From: Bemisia tabaci
Lineage: Eukaryota; Arthropoda; Insecta; Hemiptera; Aleyrodidae
Assembly: GCF_918797505.1 (NCBI RefSeq)
Contig: NC_092799.1
Span: 14,842,295-14,906,294 of the forward strand
DNA: 64,000 nt
Reading direction: 5' to 3'
Under the pieces are notes generated by a model. The model was not told the DNA's origin, ran no database searches, and saw only the letters and a list, made by a program, of their open reading frames with translations. The position numbers and the translations under genes are program-made. Of this stretch, positions 22,574 to 33,247 are shown in pieces (the stretch's first letter is position 1; the number at the start of each line of letters is the position of its first letter).

Positions 22574-22732
22574 ACATTGCAGTTAATAAAACAACGAGAA
22601 ACGTAAAATGCAATGGAATTAATAAAATATCATTTCGAGGGTTTAAATTAATTGATCCACAGGAAAATCAGACAGTGTCTGCTGTAGTTAGGTTGATTCT
22701 ACTTAAATCCGTCCACTTTGGCGTCTCTGCCG

Positions 22733-22975
22733 GACTTTGGAAAAACGCCGAATGGGCATTCGAATGTTGCCGAATTTCCTCTTGGAATATTTTTATATTA
22801 AAGAAAAAATTATGGGCATTTTCCCTTTTTTTCAGACACTTGAGTTCAAATTGCGAATAAAATTATCCGAAAAATCGGAAAAAAATATACTCACATTTTT
22901 TCAGAAAAGTCGTGAATTTTCAAGACAATTTAACGGCGTCTGAAGGCCCTTAAGACGTTTTCCCTCAGCGAGAAA
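22733..22975. mobile_element. Degenerate family A element
   Basis: GAAAAACGCCGAATGGGCATT and TGTTGCCGAATTTCC at the left, GGCGTCTGAAGGC and GACGTTTTCCCTC at the right. The termini are eroded. Confidence 0.6.
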
Positions 22976-24904
22976 GGCCAGCACGACTTGATGCGCGGTG
23001 ACCACTCTCTTTGCCAACTTCTTCTTCCTTCTTTCCGCGGCCGCGACCAGCTACCGGTCACAACACGGCTAATTTTAGAAAGTTTTTATTGTTCCTGCTC
23101 ACCTGATCTCGCTGCTGCCGACACGCAAGGATCTTCAAGAATTCCTATCTATGTGCTATACCAAAATGGAATAGCTTCTCCGACAAATTGGCTACACTGT
23201 TGTCTCACTGCCGGCCGCCGCGAGCGCTTTCATTCAAAAGCTCAATGAGGAGAATCTTAAGAGCTTTCTTTCAACTCAGCCGGCTGGTCTGTTATGTTCT
23301 AGGAGATGTACATGCGAGTAAATGTTTAAAAACAGCAGCGAATACTAGTTGCACGCTGATTTTTGATACAAATATATCAACTCCGGTGTGGGTGGTAAAG
23401 TATTACACAAAACTGAAGGCGTTTTCGACGGGTGACAACAGTCTGTCGTTATCGTTACCCCCAACACGCGTTACGCGTGAAGTGTTCAATGTTCAAATGA
23501 GCGGCTCGTGCAAAAACGTCGGAGAGCCGATACAGTGTTTCAGAATTTGGGTGAACGGTTTCGTTGCAACTTACAGACACAAGCTGGTTTAAAACGTTAG
23601 GAATGTAAAACAGTTTTCATGAAAACTTCCCTAAGTATAGTTAAACGTTTAGTAAAGTTTATTCACCTGTGTCGTGGAGCAAAAAAAAAAACCACTGCAA
23701 TCACGAAACCATGTATTGGAAAACGGACGTTTTTGCACGAGCCGATTCGAATAGACCAGCATCTCTCCGCGATTTCTTTGAACACTTAACTCAGAATCTG
23801 CCAAGATGCGACACATTCGTGATGTGGCCTTATTTGATTCTAAAACGAATGAAAATTCCCATTTCATCTTGATTTTTCGCGCTCCCTTGTTGGGAACTAA
23901 TTATTTACACTGCGCGAAAATTTCTGCCCGCAGTTACCGGGCCCTTTCAATACAAAATCCCCGCCAGAATTTCCAGGAGGTCGAGACTGGCGCGAAAATG
24001 GGAAAGTTTCGGCTATGCGCGAAACTTCGCAAGCCTGAATTTTACAAAATTCATTTCCATCGGTTCGCTCGGCGGTTTTCCGGGAAACGCTGACTTTTAC
24101 ATGCACCACTTCGCCATCAAACAGGCGGTTGGCTGTTTCAGTCCAAACTGACAGGTCGGAGGAGATTTCTAAGCGCGGCAGTCATGTGGCGGAAATTTCA
24201 AACAATTCTCAACATGAACAGTGATAAAAAGGACACTTCGACTTACAACTCGACAATGTCGGGTTTATAAAATGTTTTGGAACACTCAACTGAACTGAAG
24301 CGAGTGTAACGCTCGGTTTTCCGGTTCGCGGATCGCAAAAATATTTCAAAGGCGTTGGGCACGAGGCGCCCTTTAATTTCCAAATGTTTTCATGTGCGGT
24401 TTTCTTTTTTAACATAGAATATTTATGTGAGCCGGCTAGCTGACAGTAACACGACTGAAACAAAACCAATGTAGACAAGTGGGAGTATTGAGTGGATGTT
24501 GAGTGAAATAAAATCTCCCGCTGAAATATAGTCGAATTAATTGTCTGGTTTTAGACCTTTCGGCCCAATATTCCGGTTGCACGTCCCTCAAGTCGCAAGT
24601 GAGTTTTTATTATTATTATCTCGATTATTATTGTAACTTGGACCTAACAATTTACGAGACTTACCATTCCGTATCAACCGATTTTACTTTTTGTCATAGA
24701 TTAAAGAGATATTTTATCTTATAGATAGATTAAAGAGATAATTTACCTTAAATAAAAGAGAAAGAAACAATTGAAATTCTGTTTCTTCGAGCACATGGAA
24801 ATTACTCCTACTTACGACCCAGCAGGAAATGGATTCGTTCCGTAAGCCATAGGGGAGACCAACGCGGCGGTGGCTGCAACAAATCTGTTCGACGATACCG
24901 TTCC
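22976..24904. other. Unannotated segment with one internal inverted repeat
   Basis: GGCTCGTGCAAAAACGTC (23504-23521) recurs inverted as GACGTTTTTGCACGAGCC (23726-23743), with weaker flanking similarity. A 134-codon plus frame (23188-23592) overlaps the left arm. It has no recognisable domain, so it is not called as a gene. TTATTATTATC-type low complexity is near 24610-24640. Confidence 0.4.
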
Positions 24905-25042
24905 AAGTTCAAATGGACGCATTTACATCAAAAGGAATTACAGCCATTGTGACATGAGCCTTGTCATGCATGCATTCTTATGCGTCTCAGGGCTCATATC
25001 GGTATGGACATAGTTCCTTTTGATTTAAATGCGTCCAAATGG
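24905..25042. mobile_element. Family T palindromic element
   Basis: CAAATGGACGCATTTACATC and AAAAGGAATTA at the left face TAGTTCCTTTTGATTTAAAT and GCGTCCAAATGG at the right. The centre has GGGCTCAT / ATGAGCC. The end motif GGACGTATTT..AAAGGAACTATG recurs at 45302, 45762, 52158, 56565 and 58018. Confidence 0.7.
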
Positions 25043-25125
25043 ATCGCTGGCTCGGCCGAATTCCTCTCGCGCGCCAAGTGCCTGCGGGGGCCACGCGGCC
25101 ACGGCCGGCAAGTCCCATTCTAACG

Positions 25126-25377
25126 CTTCCTTGCTAAGGAAAAACGTTCTATGAGCAGTCGAATGTTGCCAAGTTTCCTCGTAGGAAATTTTTATTTTTG
25201 AAGAAAGTTATGGATATCTTTCCTTGTCATTTTTATACTTTTTAGATCCTACTACTGGCAAAATTCTCTGGAAAATTCGAGGAAAAATATTCTCGATTTT
25301 AAGGGAAAATTCGTGATTTGTCAAAGGAGATTTGGCAACGTCTGAGGCTCATACGGTGTTCTTCTTCCGCACGGAAG
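25126..25377. mobile_element. Family A palindromic MITE, diverged
   Basis: CTTCCTTGCTAAGGAAAAAC at the left; GGCAACGTCTGAGGCTCATA and CTTCTTCCGCACGGAAG at the right. About 252 bp. Confidence 0.75.
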
Positions 25378-26164
25378 AATGGGTGACACTCCGTAATGAC
25401 TGGACGCGCCCGCTCCGTGCATGGTTCCGAGTACACTTGCGTCGCACCCGCTTGGCGAGAAAGCTCATATCGTGATGGATTCTTCGTTGGAGTTGAGTGG
25501 TTTTTCATGGAAACGACAGAGATGTTGCGTTCGACACTGCAAGGCCGCTTCGAATGGCATATGAGCTAGTATCGAACTTTTCTACGCCGAGAAGGAGAAA
25601 AAAGAAGAAAAGAAAAACGGAAACGAAAATAACCAGTTGAAGACTGCGATGCAAATGCGTGTTTTGCGCAAGTAAAAATGTGGGTTGTACGACTGAACGT
25701 ATGCAAGGAGTTTTTATTGAAAATTTATCGATTTTGTAATTGATAGAAAATTTTGTTTGATTCAAATGAATTTTATTTTCTTATTAAAAGAAATGTAAAT
25801 CTGTCGTCGATTACAAATTAATTTTAAAATCAATCTTCTTTTAATTTTTTCGAAAAAAGAAAGAAGCTTTTAAAAAAATTCTAAAATTTAGGAAGACAGG
25901 TCCAAAAACCATTGAACTCAATGTTTTAGAAACGCTTTTTCGAGTACGGTTTAAGTGAAATTCACGCGAGGTAAAAATTGAGTAAAAAAAAAGTGTTCAA
26001 CAACTCTCAAAAGACATACTGCATATACTTTAAATTCAATATTTAAATTTAAGTTTCTTGGAATTCAAAATTAAAAAACCTTGATTCAAACAAAAGTTCT
26101 CCTTTCGCGACAATCCGTCTTTAAATTAAAAAAAAAAAAAAAAAAAAAAATCCCAGCTTGAGAA
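25378..26164. other. Unannotated AT-rich segment with a 23-A run
   Basis: The poly-A run is at 26128-26150. 25890-26110 loosely resembles AT-rich DNA near 38890-39100. No gene recognised. Confidence 0.4.
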
Positions 26165-26319
26165 CAATTGGACTGCATTTTGCAATTTGGAACAATAAAT
26201 TCTGGCTCTTCTGGAAAAACACGTACGTGCACAGGGAAACTAATGGCACATACGTTATTTTTAAACCGGGCTAGAATTTATAGTTCCAAATTGCAAAATG
26301 TAGTCCAATTTTCCTCAAA
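26165..26319. mobile_element. Family P palindromic element
   Basis: AATTGGACTGCATTTTGCAA at the left and TTGCAAAATGTAGTCCAATT at the right, with AATAAATTCTGGC / GCTAGAATTTATAG inside. Related halves occur at 22176, 49060 and 61225. Confidence 0.75.
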
Positions 26320-26499
26320 TCACGAATAATCGTTTTTCAATTAAAACTTCTTTTAAACAGTTTTACAGTGTTGTAGACCCAATCCTACCGACCCGACGGA
26401 CTAACAGGCCAACTTCTTTGTTCGTAAAACGATTCCGTTTCCCTCGCGATGCGCGAGATCCAGCTTTCCCGACCGGTCCACGGAGTCGGCTATTGCCCT

Positions 26500-26685
26500 C
26501 CCCCCCCCCCCCCAGCCATCAAGCGTCGGGCTGCGGATGAAGTTTTCCCGCGAGAAGCGGAAAAGCGAAAAGCAAAAAAAAAGAGAGAGGCTAATCATGG
26601 GAATGTGCGGTTGGGTTCCGGATGCTGTGAGCCGGGCTGAACCAGGGGCACCTGACATCCCGGGGGGGGGGGGGGGGGGGGGGGG
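26500..26685. repeat. Poly-C (14) and poly-G (24) runs
   Basis: C14 at 26500-26513 and G24 at 26662-26685. A Pro- or Gly-rich frame crosses them on each strand but is a composition effect. Exact run lengths are unreliable in any assembly. Confidence 0.8.
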
Positions 26686-26841
26686 AGGGCTCCGGCGGGA
26701 GGGACGTGGTCAGTGGCATGGCATCCGAGCTGGAGCTAGGCGACCTTGTCAAGGTAATTGCGGCCCAGTCTCTAGACTCGCACCCAAGGTTGTCAGGTTG
26801 GGCCATAAAACGTGGATATATTACGTGGGGTTCGAAGGAAA

Positions 26842-27158
26842 TAGAGTCCCTTTATACTGAGAGTCAAGACAATGTGAATCCATTTCTGATTGGTTCCCGT
26901 ATTTTAGGCCTTCGCAGTGTCACAAACGGGAATAAAGATCACATTTTCACCGATTGCAAAGATTATAATCTGGAATGGACCAGGGAATTACGGATTGGGC
27001 AAGGGACAAACGGAATGAGAGAAGGAACGGAGAAAGGAATTTGAGAATTAAAGAGAAATAAAAAGATTACGAAAAACGTTCAATTTGTGTAATCTTTATT
27101 CCCGTTTGTGACTCCATGAGGGGGTGCTGTCTTGACTCTCAGTATAAAGGGACTCTAG
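26842..27158. mobile_element. Family L TIR element with GAAA duplication
   Basis: Starts TAGAGTCCCTTTATACTGAG and ends CTCAGTATAAAGGGACTCTA, an exact 30-bp inverted repeat when GTCAAGACA / TGTCTTGAC is included. A second internal pair is CACAAACGGGAATAAAGAT / ATCTTTATTCCCGTTTGTG. GAAA flanks both sides. 317 bp. The same element at 59984-60514 carries an insertion. Confidence 0.85.
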
Positions 27159-27398
27159 AAAGGAAGAAGTTCTGATTTTTTGGCACTACCTGGCAATGAT
27201 GTCTGCGCCCCCTGCCCCCCATAGCCTTTTGTTTCCCTCGGCGTTGCCGCTTTCGTGAGGATTCCTCGCGGATAGAACACTAGGTTAGACAAGGTTAGAG
27301 TTGAAGCCTCCGGCGCTAGTGAATGCGGCGAAAAATGATTTTTTCCCTGCGAGAAACTCAAGTTTAAAGTTCGAAAAATTACGTACGATCTAACGCGA

Positions 27399-27633
27399 CA
27401 GTGCCAAGTAAAAACGCGGTATGAGCATTTCGAGGGTTGTACATTTTTTTCGGGCGGCGTATCTTTTTCGGAAAAAGTTTGATATGTTTCTCATTGAAAT
27501 TTTCAAAAACGTTACTTCATTGTGAGTAAAATATTCTTAGAAATTCATTGGAAAACTGAGCAGTTTTCGAGATAATTTCATCTCATTAAAAGAAATTTGG
27601 CAACATTCGCTGTCTGTATCATTGCCCGAACAG
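27399..27633. mobile_element. Degenerate family A element
   Basis: CAGTGCCAAGTAAAAACGCGG, TATGAGCATT at the left and GAAATTTGGCAACATTCG at the right; the outer end is lost. Confidence 0.5.
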
Positions 27634-28570
27634 TATGACTCGCATGGTTCAAAGAAAGTTCAATCTGAAGTCCCCGTAAATTATACTGAAAGTTTTGTAA
27701 CTATGTAAATAGATAAAAACGATAAATATACTCAAGTCGATGAATTGATGAAAAGGGAGCAAGCTTTAATAGAATAAAAAGGAAGAAATAGAAGAAAAGT
27801 CACCGAAAGGATAATGATCATACGAGCTATTTATAATGCGTCGGAAACAGAGAAAGGAGTAAGAAAAATTAGGCTAATGTAAAATAATTTATTAGGGAAA
27901 AGGGACCAATGCTAACAGAAATTCGTTATAGCTTGTTAGGCTTGCCCAAAGAAACTCAGTAGTAAAAATTGAAATAAAAATAAAATAATCATGTAATATA
28001 TAGAAAATAAACATTAAAAGTAGAACTAAAAATAAAGAATAAGATTGAAACGTAAATAATAAATAAATATAATCTCTATGTTAAGGACTGCCCGCCCGTT
28101 TCACACCTTCATCCTACCTACCTGACTTAACTACCAATGCTGTAATTCACCGTCGATCACCGTTGGCGGGAACTGCAAACCGCAGATTACGTATCGTCAA
28201 TGTCGGTAAGCGAAAATTGAGGGGAAAAGCTTGAGAATTTATTTTGAGAGGCCTCCAAGACTGGTACGTCGTGTCTCACGAGAAAGTGGACGAATGAAAG
28301 TCGCGGACCAGATGAGAAGGCCTCTGGGGAACCAGGAAAGCTCCCGGGACCCCACTCTTTACAAATCATACAAATTGCAGGCGAATCCGCGGAAAAATGC
28401 ATAACAGCGCGCTCTAACGGCGCGGGGTGGAGTTAAGGGGGGCGGTATTACAATAGAAGGGTTAAAACTTTCAACTTTTAGTAATTAACTCGCTCTAATC
28501 TAACCCTCCTTTCTATAACCTTGTCTTCTCGCTGCCATGAACAGGGACTGGTAACATTGTAACAAGTTAT
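27634..28570. other. Unannotated AT-rich segment
   Basis: 27690-28080 is very rich in A and G and has many short direct A-rich repeats. No gene, RNA or element recognised. Confidence 0.4.
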
Positions 28571-28905
28571 ATTAACTAACTGGGGGTCCACCCCTTCATT
28601 GCTATGCGGCCCAACCCCTGAGGGTGCTTCGCGCCCTTCATCGGTTACAAACGAAGGGTAAGAACTTTAATCTTGAAGTACTTAATTCCGTGCAATGCTA
28701 ACTATCTTAGCAGCAATCACTCAGTGACTGTGACGTTGTACTGACGAATGGGGGGCCCACCCCTTCATTGCTATGCGGCCCAACCCCCGAGGGTGCTTCG
28801 CGCCCTTCATCGGTTACAAAAGAAGCATAAGATCATAGAACTTGAAGTAATTAACTCCGAACAATACTAACTATCTTAGCGATCTACTCACAAGGGGAGC
28901 TTCCC
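28571..28905. repeat. 169-bp GC-rich tandem duplication with hairpin
   Basis: CACCCCTTCATTGCTATGCG followed by GGCCCAACCCC and GCTTCGCGCCCTTCATCGG occurs at 28582 and again 169 bp later at 28751; both copies continue to CTAACTATCTTAGC. Each has a 7-bp stem, AGGGTGC-TTC-GCGCCCT. GC content is clearly above that of the flanks. Function unknown. Confidence 0.75.
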
Positions 28906-29023
28906 AAGTGTAACCGGAATTTCGAGTTGAAATTTCGCATTAAGATACGTACTAGAGATGATATTAGAGATACCGTATTTTTTCGTTTTTTCAAATATAG
29001 TCAGAAGCGCGGTGACCTAAGAT

Positions 29024-29098
29024 GTTTTGTATGGCCGAACGGTAGCGCGCTCGCTTCATGAGCGGGACGTCGCTGGGTCGAATTCCATTGCCGTCGAT
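29024..29098 (+). repeat. Met-tRNA-like sequence (SINE head or pseudo-tRNA)
   Basis: A perfect A box TGGCCGAACGG (29032-29042) and a near B box GGGTCGAATTCC (29075-29086) stand at tRNA spacing. Between them a 5-bp anticodon stem (CTCGC/GCGGG) encloses a TTCATGA loop with anticodon CAT. The T stem is poorly paired and the expected acceptor ends do not pair, so it is unlikely to be a working tRNA. A tRNA-derived SINE or decayed tRNA is the better reading. Confidence 0.5.
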
Positions 29099-29159
29099 AT
29101 TATTATACTTTATGCTGGTTCATTTTTCACTTACTTTAAGTAACAAGTTTACCTTATGA

Positions 29160-29490
29160 TAATATTAGTTATTTTATTGAACGCTACGCAATTTAATATT
29201 ATTAAAACTGATATTTTTATAATATTAAACGAATAAATAAATGGAAAAATAATAAACCATATTGCCATGATACAAGTGATATTTAACATTGGTGCTATTA
29301 AACATATAATAAAAATTGACTTATCATTATATTTATTTTTTCTAATAAGACCGTTGTATCATCTGCAATTGGCTGTGTAATTCCCATAGTTAAAATTTTA
29401 TTTTGTCCCTTTCGTGATTGTGAATAACCAATTATATTACGTTTTAATAAAATCAAAATGGCAATCGTAAGTAATTCATAAACCAAATTC
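29160..29490 (-). pseudogene. NUMT: mitochondrial ND1 N-terminal fragment
   Basis: The minus-strand translation contains LKRNIIGYSQSRKGQNK followed by MGITQPIADDT. This matches the highly conserved ND1 (NADH dehydrogenase subunit 1, complex I membrane arm) motif LERK-GY-Q-RKGPNK-G-LQP-AD. Near 29300 the frame stops. Shifting one base recovers APMLNITCIMAIWFII and PFIYSFNIIKISVLIIL, which resemble the next ND1 transmembrane segment (SP-L-L-L-IW--IP). The copy covers roughly residues 15-110, with at least one frameshift and internal stops, and ends in AT-rich DNA. No other mitochondrial gene was recognised next to it. It sits in nuclear repeat DNA, so it is a NUMT. Two blocks matching in order make chance unlikely. 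Confidence 0.72.
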
Positions 29491-29786
29491 ATTACCCAAC
29501 CTCTTTCATTTACATCCTGTTTCTTTTTCTTTTACTCTCCCTCCGTATCTTCCTCCTCCACTCCGTGATCTTCCCTTCATGTCTTTTCCACCAAAAATAA
29601 TAGTTTCTCGTTGTAAAATGTGGTCCAAATACACTTTAGGTAATCCTGAATATTGAGCTGAAAAAAACGAGTCCTGGTGATCAGTCACTCTCTTCATTTT
29701 CTCGCCTTTATATTCACTTCTTAAAGAATGCCCTAAACAGACTTTTCAACGATAAAGCTGATTGATCCGCACTTTTCCGAGGTCAC
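29491..29786. other. Unannotated segment upstream of the NUMT
   Basis: A 63-codon minus frame (29506-29697) is present and its product is not recognised. It does not resemble a mitochondrial protein. Confidence 0.35.
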
Positions 29787-29819
29787 TATGACCAGATTTC
29801 CCAGATTTCTAGATTTTCC
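29787..29819. repeat. CCAGATTT minisatellite, left remnant
   Basis: GACCAGATTTCCCAGATTT and CTAGATTTTCC match the array at 32330-32565 in the same orientation, directly outside the long inverted repeat. Confidence 0.6.
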
Positions 29820-30698
29820 AAAGAGGGTTATTCAAAATCGGCGATTTTACCCTACGCTTGGATTTTGCCCGGAGTTGGATATGTTGTTCCCTATCACAAG
29901 ACACGCCTTTTTCCGGCATTGGCAAGTTCACCCGAAATTTTTCCCGCGCGCTACAGCGTTGCCAAGTTGAAAACAGGCAAATTCCGTAAGTGGCATCAAA
30001 ATTGAGCTATGAAGTTGCGGTTTTAACGAAAATTCTCTAAAAATTACGCACTTTTAGGATATGACCATGTTTTTAATGTCGCATTAATTTTAACATGCAT
30101 TATTGCCAAATTTCCGATTTTTAAATTCGACAAATGCTACATATTCGCAAATACCCAAAAAAGCTATCTTCAAATTTGAATAAAAAGTTGTCTAATCGAT
30201 AGTTCGTTTGATTCCGCATCCATCGATATATTATAGCTTGCTGGGAAACTTTTGGTTCGCGAGATATCATCATTTTTGTGAACAGCTTTATGGAGCGACG
30301 ACGCTTTTTGAGTCCGGGCGGATAGAAATTTTAGCCTCCAAAAACACCGGGTAGCATTAATTCCATGGTTTCCTATGTAATTTTTGGCGCTGAATCCGAA
30401 TTTGACCATTTCATAAAAAAATTGTCACCAAGATGTTGCCAAATTTGGCAAAAATTGCTTAAAATCGACCTTTTTGGCGGATTGTAGCCTGTGACTTGCC
30501 AGGAGTTGATCAGACGACAAAATTGGTTATTTCCACGGTTAAAACTCGTTAAACTATCTACAAGCTGAGTCAAATTCTTTCTGCTCACGGTAAAATTAAA
30601 CGCGCGACAAGCAGCAAACTGAAAAAAAGACACCAAAATTGGCGCTTTTTGCGGTTTTTGTCGTAAGTTTCTTGTTTTCCGATTAAGAGAATGTTTCT
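29820..30698 (+). repeat. Long inverted repeat, left arm (879 bp)
   Basis: This arm is the reverse complement of 31451-32329 with only two differences noticed (one alters Arg/Cys in the shared reading frame, one is silent). It begins AAAGAGGGTTATTC and ends TTAAGAGAATGTTTCT. An 87-codon minus frame (30373-30636) reappears in the right arm and is not recognised as a known protein. The near identity means recent formation or gene conversion. Transcription across both arms would give an 879-bp RNA hairpin stem. Confidence 0.92.
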
Positions 30699-31450
30699 TA
30701 GGAAAATCCTAATTACGCCGAGTGTAACGACAAACTATTGTATTATTACATATATAGATAAAGAGCCGCTTTAACAGCGGTCTCTCGGGCCCCGCGACGC
30801 CTAACCGCCATAGTCCCTTGTCCACCCACAGGTCCTCAGTAATTTAGAGCGCCCTTGTTCCTTTTTAAGCCCCTTATTGTCCTTTCCTGGGCGTCTCCTT
30901 CAGTTTGGTGTCGTTACTTTTTTCTATTAAACTCCATTATCTCAGAATTATAAAATAAAATTGTATTCTAAATATAGGGTAATGAATAATAACGGTCAAA
31001 TACCGCCAAAATTCAACGATTTGTACGTAATTTTGGCAATATTGCAATGCGTCTTGTCTTGTTTTAATGAAGTCTGTCTGAGGAGTACATTTTATTCATT
31101 AATTTTTAACAGAAAATTTTCCATTATTGTTTCAAAATGTGGTTTATTGACACGATTCGATAAAACTCACTATTTTATGAATTTTTCCTCTCTGAACTAA
31201 ATACCCTAGTTATTAGTATATATCTAAGTTGAAAATTAAATTATTCTACAGAAGTGTATTATTTTGCAAGAGAGATACATTTATAAAATTTAAAAATAAG
31301 AGGTGAACAAAGAATATAGGACAATAATATCGAAAAAACCAGCGAAAATTAAAGTATTTTGTTTAAGCTTGGCAACATTGGACTATGTTCGATCTTATTT
31401 TATTGTTCAATTTTATTAAATTCTGCTCATGTTGTTCATTAGTATAGTCA
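30699..31450. other. Spacer of the long inverted repeat
   Basis: 752 bp of unique-looking DNA. 30719-30920 starts GTGTAACGACAAAC and ends TTGGTGTCGTTAC, a short imperfect inverted pair (TAACGACA/TGTCGTTA), and has a GC-rich core with CTCTCGGGCCCCGCGACGCC. It could be a small element or a solo LTR-like remnant, but TG..CA ends are not convincing. 31000-31440 is AT-rich with no gene recognised. Confidence 0.5.
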
Positions 31451-32329
31451 AGAAACATTCTCTTAATCGGAAAACAAGAAACTTACGACAAAAACCGCAA
31501 AAAGCGCCAATTTTGGTGTCTTTTTTTCAGTTTGCTGCTTGTCGCGCGTTTAATTTTACCGTGAGCAGAAAGAATTTGACTCAGCTTGTAGATAGTTTAA
31601 CGAGTTTTAACTGTGGAAATAACCAATTTTGTCGTCTGATCAACTCCTGGCAAGTCACAGGCTACAATCCGCCAAAAAGGTCGATTTTAAGCAATTTTTG
31701 CCAAATTTGGCAACATCTTGGTGACAATTTTTTTATGAAATGGTCAAATTCGGATTCAGCGCCAAAAATTACATAGGAAACCATGGAATTAATGCTACCC
31801 GGTGTTTTTGGAGGCTAAAATTTCTATCCGCCCGGACTCAAAAAGCGTCGTCGCTCCATAAAGCTGTTCACAAAAATGATGATATCTCGCGAACCAAAAG
31901 TTTCCCAGCAAGCTATAATATATCGATGGATGCGGAATCGAACGAACTATCGATTAGACAACTTTTTATTCAAATTTGAAGATAGCTTTTTTGGGTATTT
32001 GCGAATATGTAGCATTTGTCGAATTTAAAAATCGGAAATTTGGCAATAATGCATGTTAAAATTAATGCGACATTAAAAACATGGTCATATCCTAAAAGTG
32101 CGTAATTTTTAGAGAATTTTCGTTAAAACCGCAACTTCATAGCTCAATTTTGATGCCACTTACGGAATTTGCCTGTTTTCAACTTGGCAACGCTGTAGCG
32201 CGCGGGAAAAATTTCGGGTGAACTTGCCAATGCCGGAAAAAGGCGTGTCTTGTGATAGGGAACAACATATCCAACTCCGGGCAAAATCCAAGCGTAGGGT
32301 AAAATCGCCGATTTTGAATAACCCTCTTT
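31451..32329 (-). repeat. Long inverted repeat, right arm (879 bp)
   Basis: Mirror of 29820-30698, starting AGAAACATTCTCTTAATCGG and ending GAATAACCCTCTTT. It carries the same unrecognised frame extended to 115 codons (31429-31776) because the spacer joins in phase. It ends directly in the CCAGATTT minisatellite. Confidence 0.92.
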
Positions 32330-32565
32330 CCAGATTTTCCAGATTTTCAGATTTCCAGATTATCCCGATTTCTAGATTTTCCAGATTTTCCAGTTTTTCC
32401 AGATTTCCAAAAATCTAGATTCCCAGATTTCCAGATTATCCCGATTTCTAGATTTTCCAGATTTCCAGATTTCCAGAAATCCAGATTCCCATATTTCCGG
32501 ATTATCCCGATTTCTAGATTTTCCAGATTTTCTAGATTTGCCAGATTTCCAGATCCCAGAAACCC
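32330..32565. repeat. CCAGATTT minisatellite
   Basis: Imperfect units of TTTCCAGATT, with CCCGATTTCTAGATT variants, repeat about 20 times. An 82-codon minus frame (Glu-Asn-Leu repeats) crosses it and is repeat-derived. Confidence 0.85.
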
Positions 32566-33008
32566 TCCGGACCGTAACGACAGCCGGAGAAACACATCAC
32601 CCGAGTCAAAACTCCCACCTGCCCGCGCGCGGTAAACGTGTTGCTCTCAACGCGGAGCCTTCGGCCGGAGGAGTGAGGGATGGGGGGGGGGGCGCTGGGA
32701 AATTAAGAGTGTGATTGATGCCGTGCCTTGAACTTTGCAGAATTTGCAAAGCACAATTACAAGCACTTTTTCGAGTGGGGAAAGGCGAGGACTCAAGGCG
32801 TTGGGGGCGGGGGCGGGCGCTGATGAAGTCTCTGTATTTCGTGCTCTAATTGCTACGGCTCCGGCGTTTATCTAGTTCGGGTCGCGGATTTCGAGACCCT
32901 CCCCCTCCCCCGCGCGGGGGCTGGTAACGAGCGCGTTTGTAAATGCGAGGGCTCGCGCGAGGTGAGGTGAGGATTCCGCGTTGATTGAGCGATTTATTGT
33001 CATCGTCG
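32566..33008. other. Unannotated GC-rich segment
   Basis: Contains G-rich 32682-32692 and GGGGGCGGGGGCGGGCGC near 32803-32820. No gene recognised. Confidence 0.4.
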
Positions 33009-33009
33009 A

Positions 33010-33229
33010 TTCCACCGTGCTAAGGAAAAACGACGTATGAACATTCGAGAGTTGCCAGATTCCTTTGGATAAAACATGTATTTTTGACGACATTCATGCA
33101 TATTTTTTCTTGAAATTTTCAAATATTTCGGATTAAATTGCGTGCAAAATTGTTTGAAAATTTTGGAAAAAAATATTCACAATTTTTGTGTGTTATATAT
33201 TCACAATTTCGTGTTTCCTTAGCGCGGTA
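33010..33229. mobile_element. Family A element 1 of a three-element cluster
   Basis: CACCGTGCTAAGGAAAAACG at the left, TTTCCTTAGCGCGGTAG at the right. The right arm is shortened, lacking the CATACGGC block. It is preceded by TATTGTCATCGTCGATTC and followed by the complement of that sequence. Confidence 0.75.
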
Positions 33230-33247
33230 GAATCGACGATGACAATA

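Noticed and set aside
23188..23592. 134-codon plus-strand frame as a candidate exon
   Set aside because: No recognisable motif, it overlaps an inverted repeat, and no convincing gene structure could be built around it. A homology search or RNA reads could reopen this.
30719..30920. Solo LTR of a retrotransposon
   Set aside because: It begins like many LTRs (TGTAACGAC), but no CA end, target duplication or second copy was found.
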